Of a DNA stretch of 64,000 bases, positions 58,519 to 64,000 are shown piece by piece (within the stretch, counting starts at the first letter, position 1; every line of letters begins with the position of its first letter). The translations under genes were made by a program, and so were the position numbers. The DNA comes from Ursus arctos (Eukaryota > Chordata > Mammalia > Carnivora > Ursidae): positions 35,618,767 to 35,682,766 of the forward strand of contig NW_026623089.1 in NCBI RefSeq assembly GCF_023065955.2. The letters are read 5' to 3'. The notes beneath the pieces were generated by a model that worked only from the letters and a program-made list of their open reading frames with translations, did not search any database and was not told the DNA's origin.

Positions 58519-58704
58519 GGGGAACGCCTGGGTGGCTCAGTCAGTTAAGCATCTGCCTTCGGCTCAGGTCATGATCCCAGGGTCCCAGGATCGAGCCCCA
58601 TGTCAGGCTCCCTGCTCAGCGGGGAGCCTGCTTTTCCCTCTCCCTCTGTGCCTCCCCCTGCTCGTTTTCTCTGTCTCTCACTTGCTCTCTTTCAAATAAA
58701 TGAA
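58519..58704 (+). mobile_element. Can-SINE
   Basis: GGGGAACGCCTGGGTGGCTC head, AAATAAATGAAAATTT tail passing into a (TAA)n tract. Confidence 0.94.
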
Positions 58705-58712
58705 AATTTATA

Positions 58713-58745
<33 letters not shown>
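58705..58745. repeat. (TAA)n microsatellite
   Basis: About 12 TAA units grown from the tail of the preceding SINE. Confidence 0.92.
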
Positions 58746-58746
<1 letters not shown>

Positions 58747-58931
58747 GGGGTTATTTTTATTAGATCTACTTCTTAAGTCACTAGAATGCAAGCTCATGAG
58801 TATGTGTCTTGGGCCACTAGAGCCCTGACACTTAGACAGTGCCTTGCGTGAAACAGCCACTCGATAAATATTTTTCAATTTCATAAATGTCATCTGCCAG
58901 GGAAGATTTCTTAAAGTGCCATGTAGGCTAA

Positions 58932-59131
58932 GGGCGCCTGGGTGGCTCAGTCGTTAAACATCTGCCTTCGGCTCAGGGCGTGATCCCAGCATCCTGAGAT
59001 CGAGCCCCGCATCCGGCTCCTTGCTCCACTGGGAGCCTGCTTCTTCCTCTCCCACTCCCCCTGCTTGTGTTCTCTCTCTCACTGGCTGTCTCTATCTCTG
59101 TGTCAAATAAATAAATAAAATCTTAAAAAAA
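58932..59131 (+). mobile_element. Can-SINE with target-site duplication
   Basis: GGGCGCCTGGGTGGCTCAGT head. AAAGTGCCATGTAGGCTAA is exactly repeated at 58,913-58,931 and 59,132-59,150, a 19-bp duplication. Confidence 0.97.
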
Positions 59132-59289
59132 AAAAAGTGCCATGTAGGCTAAAATGAATGAATGGGATTTGCAGGAAACTGCCAGGGGAGGCCATTTCAA
59201 GCAATGAAAACATATGAGGCAATGAGAACAAAGACAAGAGCACGCCAAAGTTTCCAAAACTAGGTACTACTGTGAGTATGTAGTTCACT

Positions 59290-59450
59290 ATGGATGACAA
59301 CAGGAGATGAAAAAAGTAGGCTGGGCCTAGATCCTAAAGGCCTCTGCACGACATGCTAAAGAGAGTGGGAATTATATTCTATGAGCCATAGGAGGTTGTA
59401 GAGACATGGAGGGAAAAGTGGAGGAAGAGAAGCAATGGGGAGAACTGGGT
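59290..59450 (+). mobile_element. Ancient mammalian repeat, family not assigned
   Basis: GGCCTAGATCCTAAAGGCCT, GAGTGGGAATTATATTCTAT: middle part of the 52,850 family. Confidence 0.5.
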
Positions 59451-59949
59451 CCATAGCATTGCAGTCTTACAATGTGGGAGCCAAGAGATGAAGGCCAGGA
59501 CATAGAAGTTTATTATGTATAGGTGCAAAGATAAATAGTAGAGGAAGAAAAAATAACCATGAGGCTCTTTAGCTAAATGCTTGTCATTGTAGGAAGTAAA
59601 TAGATGATACCTATAATTGATCAGAGAAGAAATAAGATTAGGAGCATGCTATGCAAAGATATGTATGGTAATTGCCAAAAGAACTAAAAACAAATTGTAA
59701 GAGTGGTTGCCTCTGGGAAGCAGGACTGGAAGTGTGGAATAGGGGAGGGTATTATCAATTCTTCTTAAATTTGTAATAAACATTTTTTAAAGTAATACGT
59801 TACAGGAAAGATACCATTCTTTTATTAAGCACTTATTTTATGTCAAGCCATAAAGATCCCATCACCTCCTTAGTGAATGAGGCTCCCCACTCCTGAGCCT
59901 GCAGAGATTATACCATTGACTATCTTTCTAGAACACACGAGACTAGTAC
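59451..59949. other. Intergenic, unassigned
   Basis: Possible L1 3' text at 59,640-59,800 (AAAGAACTAAAAACAAATTG); not firm. Confidence 0.35.
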
Positions 59950-60335
59950 TTGTCTGAGAGTTCCTGTGCTCTCGGTTCACCTGTTCTTTCCAAATGTCTT
60001 GGCATTACTAACTCCTTATTATTCAGTGTTCATTTCAAACACCTTCCCCAATGAGGTTTTCTTGCCCACCCTACCTGAACTTGCTCCCTTCACCCCCCAG
60101 CCAGTTCCTTTCTATCACACTGGCCTGTTTTACCTTCTTCATAGCACTTACAACAACTGAAATTACCTTATTTATTTGTTTATGCTATACCTTCCCCACC
60201 ACAATGTAAGCTTACAAGACCGGGATCTCATCCATCTTGTTCACTACTATATCCCTAGTACCCACAACAGTGCCTGATACATAGTAGATGCAGTAGATGC
60301 TCAATATATATTTGTTCAGTGAATGTAGTCTTGCA
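59950..60335 (+). mobile_element. L2 3' end
   Basis: CACCTTCCCCAATGAGGTTT, TATGCTATACCTTCCCCACC, GTGCCTGATACATAGTAGAT, CAATATATATTTGTTCAGTG. Confidence 0.85.
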
Positions 60336-60349
60336 GGTGTTCTATGCCC

Positions 60350-60510
60350 CTCTAACATTCTATAATGTCCTTGAAGACTATGATGGTGTAGGCTTTTGTT
60401 GTTGTTATCCGTAGTACCCAGGCACAGGGCCTGATTCAAAATATGAGCTATTATAAGTTTTCATTAGGTATTCAATAAAAGTTTATTGATTGAATGTATA
60501 AATGAATTAA
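60350..60510 (+). mobile_element. L2-like 3' end, second copy
   Basis: AATGTCCTTGAAGACTATG, CAGGCACAGGGCCTGATTC and AAAGTTTATTGATTGAATG follow at once the same consensus end as the copy before. Confidence 0.6.
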
Positions 60511-61621
60511 TGCTGTGTACTTTCTTATATGCCATCTCATTAGCCTTAACACCCTAGTATTTCCTAATAAAAATATATACACATTTAACCAGGAATGGGT
60601 TTCCCACTGTCTAGACCCTTCTGAATGCCAAAGCTGGGGTTTCTGCTTCTATTCCATCTTCAGTGTCCTCTGATGGTGAAGGAACTCATCCTGTTTTGAA
60701 AATTATGGCCTGTTGACAAAGGTGAAATCCACAGAGAGCAGGTCAAGTGGGAGCCTTGCAAAGTCTTAGGGCACAGATGGACATCCTTCACCTGGATGGT
60801 TCAAGAAGCCAAGTGCAGGTGCTATAAGGGCCTCCCGGTGCTGACAACAGCACTTATGGCTCCTCTACACAGAGTGGCATGCTCATTCCAGTGTTGGGGG
60901 TGGTCTGCAGTCACTGGCCAGCAACCATCTCTACACATGGGCTCTCTCTATGACTCTGCCCTTTTTTGGATGTCAGTCAATCAGATATTAACTGTTTCTT
61001 TCTTTTTGTACCCCTAATCTAACAATCTCAGTTCTCTACAAGTTGACACAGAAAGGTGTAGCCACATAGAAGTATAGGGCAAGAAACAAAAGCTCAGCAC
61101 TAACATTTCAAGACCTTTTATCACTGCTCACAACATAGCAAATAAGGAAAACCACAACATTCCATTACCAAAATGAAACTACTTAAAACCAAAATGGCAC
61201 TATTTATAGATTATATCTTGCATTGTTTTGCAAATAGCACAGGGCAGTGCTAATGGACCTCACATACATATTCAACAATTATAGACTTTCTGCTGCATTT
61301 ATCTATTCCAAAGAGTTTTATTCCTGATGACCTATCTTAAGATTCTAGCTTCTTCAGAAGAAGGAAATAGGATTGTGCCAATATGATCTTTTTATTGTAG
61401 AATATGTTATACTTTTCATATTTCAATTGCTAGGGAAAATAATGATGTCATGAATAGTATGGCCATTTTTGGTTAAAGAAAGCCATTGAATTACTGTAAT
61501 TAATTGATAAATAATGAGACCAATTTCAATAAATCCCTCAAAAAATACAATCTTTGCTATATGCCAACAGGGCCTTAGTGATTGGGAAGAAGGAAGGAAA
61601 AGGAGGGAGGGAGGAAGGGAA
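60511..61621. other. Intergenic, unassigned
   Basis: No gene or named repeat. The 60,640-61,010 part is less AT-rich, with a 73-codon ORF that shows no domain. Confidence 0.4.
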
Positions 61622-61635
61622 GAAGGAAAATGAGA

Positions 61636-61838
61636 GGGGCGCCTGGGTGGCACAGCGGTTGGGCGTCTGCCTTCGGCTCAGGGCGTGATCCTGGCGTTGC
61701 AGGATCGAACCCCACATCGGGCTCTTCCGCTGTGGGCCTGCTTCTTCCTCTCCCACTCCCCCTGCTTGTGTTCCCTCTCTCGCTGGCTGTCTCTATCTCT
61801 GTCAAATGAATAAATAAAATCTAAAAAAAAAAAAAAAG
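61636..61838 (+). mobile_element. Can-SINE with target-site duplication
   Basis: GGGGCGCCTGGGTGGCACAG head. GAAGGAAAATGAGA is exactly repeated at 61,622-61,635 and 61,839-61,852, in a (GGAA)-rich target. Confidence 0.97.
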
Positions 61839-61852
61839 GAAGGAAAATGAGA

Positions 61853-63320
61853 AAGAAGGAAAAAAGAAAAGAAATGCATATTTACATACTTTTTGTTTCC
61901 AGTTACCTAAAGGAATATTTTTGAGTCTTTGGTCACAGAGATATAGAATATTAGGGACATATAAGGGACCCAACAAACGATCTGGTTCAACTTTTTCATT
62001 TTATGGGGGGAATAAAACAGCGTTCTAAAAAATTAAGTGACATGCCCAAGCATTCATCATTAGTGAATGGCAAAGTCAGAATATGAATACAAAGGACATA
62101 ACCAATTTCTTAAAAATAATTACACAAGAAAAAAAATACCAAGTTATAAATAATTTGTATAGTGTGATCTCATATTAGCAATTTTGAGGCTGGCACAAAT
62201 TTTTTTAAAAATTTATGAACAAGCTCCTCTTTAACAATCAGAAAATTAGCATTGTTTCTTTTTACTTCCCGAACTCCTTTCATCCCAGTTCCCCCAGAAT
62301 TTTACCCTAATATAAATTTTTTACCCTAATGAAGTGTTTGTGTTAAAGAGGCTTTTATTAGCCACCTTATCATGTCTCTCAAACAAAAGTCCTCATATAG
62401 ATTTTATTTTTTATTCCCTCTAAGTTAAAAAGCACAGTTCTGTAGTTATTATGACAACTATTATTATTATACAAGTAATTAAAACAATATAAATATATTA
62501 AATATTTTTTATAATTACCAACATTTAACTAGAAATTTTCAGAAATGTACCATTTATTGAGATTAATGGAGATTTATTTTTCCATTAGTTCATGTGCTCA
62601 TGGAAGAATATTATGTCTTAAATAGGACAGATTATCACTTCTATTGCTATCTTTCATTTATATATATATAAGCATAAAGTTGCCTTATACACAAAAATAA
62701 TATAGGAATAGAAAGACTTTATGACAACGCCACCCAATTCTTTAAACATCTTTCAAATTAGATGCCAAAAACAAGAGTGACTTATTATCTGAAATTATTT
62801 TTAAAGACTTATCACCTAACAGTTCAATTAGGTCCTCTTTTAATTTTGTTGAAAGCTATAATTTAGAGTTTTATTACACAGACATTAGAATCTCAATCTC
62901 TTAAACTACACCAGAAGGCTTTCTCAAAAATTAACAAGTAACTATTAATTATACCTTTTACTCTTTTACCCAGTGGCACTTCATTTAAACCAATATACTC
63001 AGTAAAAATCGGAAGTATTGTTTTCAATATCTGTGAAAATGCAATATTTTTTATAAAATTTCTTTCGTCATGTGTTTGAAATATATTTATGTCGAAATCT
63101 TACAGGTTTCATTTATTGTATGTATGGGGAAAATGTCATATAACCTAATTGACAAAGCCAGCCCTCACTGTCAGACTAATCAGTTTGTAAGACACAGGGT
63201 AAGACTTATTTTCTGTCAGGAAAAGTCTGATTTTATTTTTCAGTTTAAATAAATGTGTTACTGTGCCATTAATTAATTTTAAGGAATAATATGAAAAACA
63301 CTGAAAAGTAAGTTATAGAA
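61853..63320. other. Intergenic, AT-rich, unassigned
   Basis: AT-rich, nothing recognised apart from a possible MIR-like piece at 61,960-62,100 (AAGTGACATGCCCAAG). Confidence 0.4.
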
Positions 63321-63321
63321 T

Positions 63322-63368
63322 CTGAGCCCAAGACAGACGCTTGACCCACTGAGCCGCCCAGGCACCCC
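63322..63368 (-). mobile_element. Can-SINE head fragment
   Basis: GAGCCCAAGACAGACGCTTG to CCGCCCAGGCACCCC; only the head of a minus-strand copy is left. Confidence 0.8.
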
Positions 63369-63414
63369 TGAAAGTTCACCTTTTGCCACTTCACTTTTAC
63401 AAAAGATCTACATT

Positions 63415-63640
63415 AGTACCCGTTGTCGCTAACCAAAAGAAATCCCAAGAGGATTTTTGCTGTCTTGAGAAAAAGCGAAAAGAGCGTTCAGCATTTGTTT
63501 TCAGAGTTAGTCCTTACAGGGGCAGCACTGGCCCCAGCGATGAAAGTGGCGCCACCAAGCTCCTTCTTCAGGAACTACACTCGGCGTCTCAGGATCCAGC
63601 CGCCATAGCTTTGAACTGTCTTGTCCGTGAGCATTTGTGC
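63415..63640. other. CpG-containing block of unknown nature
   Basis: About 225 bp with several CpGs in AT-rich surroundings. Both strands have short ORFs (88 codons plus; broken on minus). The minus strand starts near CTATGGCGGC and reads like a decayed short cDNA. I recognise no protein. It could be a processed pseudogene, an exon of a non-coding RNA, or a small regulatory element. Confidence 0.3.
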
Positions 63641-64000
63641 TTCGTCTAGATTTATTTTGTGCATTAGTTAGCTGTATCCTAAGGTATCAGAAAAACCAGG
63701 AGAGGTTATTTTTTGGGTCTGGGTACCCTCAAAAAATTTTCCATACGAATTAATGGTGGTTGTATCTATGCTTTATGCCATTTGGCTTAGGAAAGATTTT
63801 ATAGGAACGCTCTACTTTCAGATAGCGGGGGAAACCTGTAGTTCCTAGTAGCTGTTTGATGAAGAGCTAAACAAATATGGGGGTGATGAGCATGAGTAAG
63901 AAAAACTGGCTCTCCAAAAAGAACTCATAAAAATAACACATGAAATAGGGCCCAAGCCACAGAAGTCCTTCAAAACTCTCATGAATTCTAAGTTGGAGGA

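Overview
The window is vertebrate nuclear DNA from a carnivoran mammal. Roughly forty tRNA-derived Can-SINEs (gcctgggtggc head, CT-rich body, AAATAAATAAAATCTT tail) mark the order. Their subfamily, with CAGCGGTTAAGCGTCTGCC and a TATGAGCCTGC body, fits a bear-like or other arctoid caniform better than dog. I place the species near bear or giant panda from memory of SINE subfamilies only.

The one gene I can support is KIF20B (MPHOSPH1, a mitotic kinesin-6), on the minus strand. Its promoter lies in a CpG island at about 50.78-51.46 kb. The gene runs to lower coordinates and leaves the window at position 1. I placed 25 coding exons by splice signals, reading phase and recall of the human protein: start codon at 47,625, motor domain 41.3-34.2 kb, neck and stalk 33.6-24.5 kb, a 1.24-kb coiled-coil exon at 16.0-17.3 kb, and further coiled-coil exons down to about 3.6 kb. 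About 1,510 of roughly 1,820 codons are present; the C-terminal tail exons lie outside. Every junction keeps phase except one: exon 18 (24,463-24,581) is 119 bp instead of the expected 120 and runs into a stop.

Introns and flank are dense in repeats: Can-SINEs of both strands, carnivoran L1 3' ends, older L1M pieces, L2, MIR and microsatellites. From about 51.5 to 64 kb, upstream of KIF20B, I find no confident gene. In human the next gene that way is PANK1, in head-to-head orientation (recalled), and it would start beyond this window.

Most regulatory interest sits in the promoter: tandem TTTGAA (CHR) elements with a YY1-type ATGGCGGC, as expected of a G2/M gene, plus a strong plus-strand splice donor suggesting a divergent transcript. 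I saw no bacterial-type system, CRISPR array, standalone RNA gene or clearly novel system.
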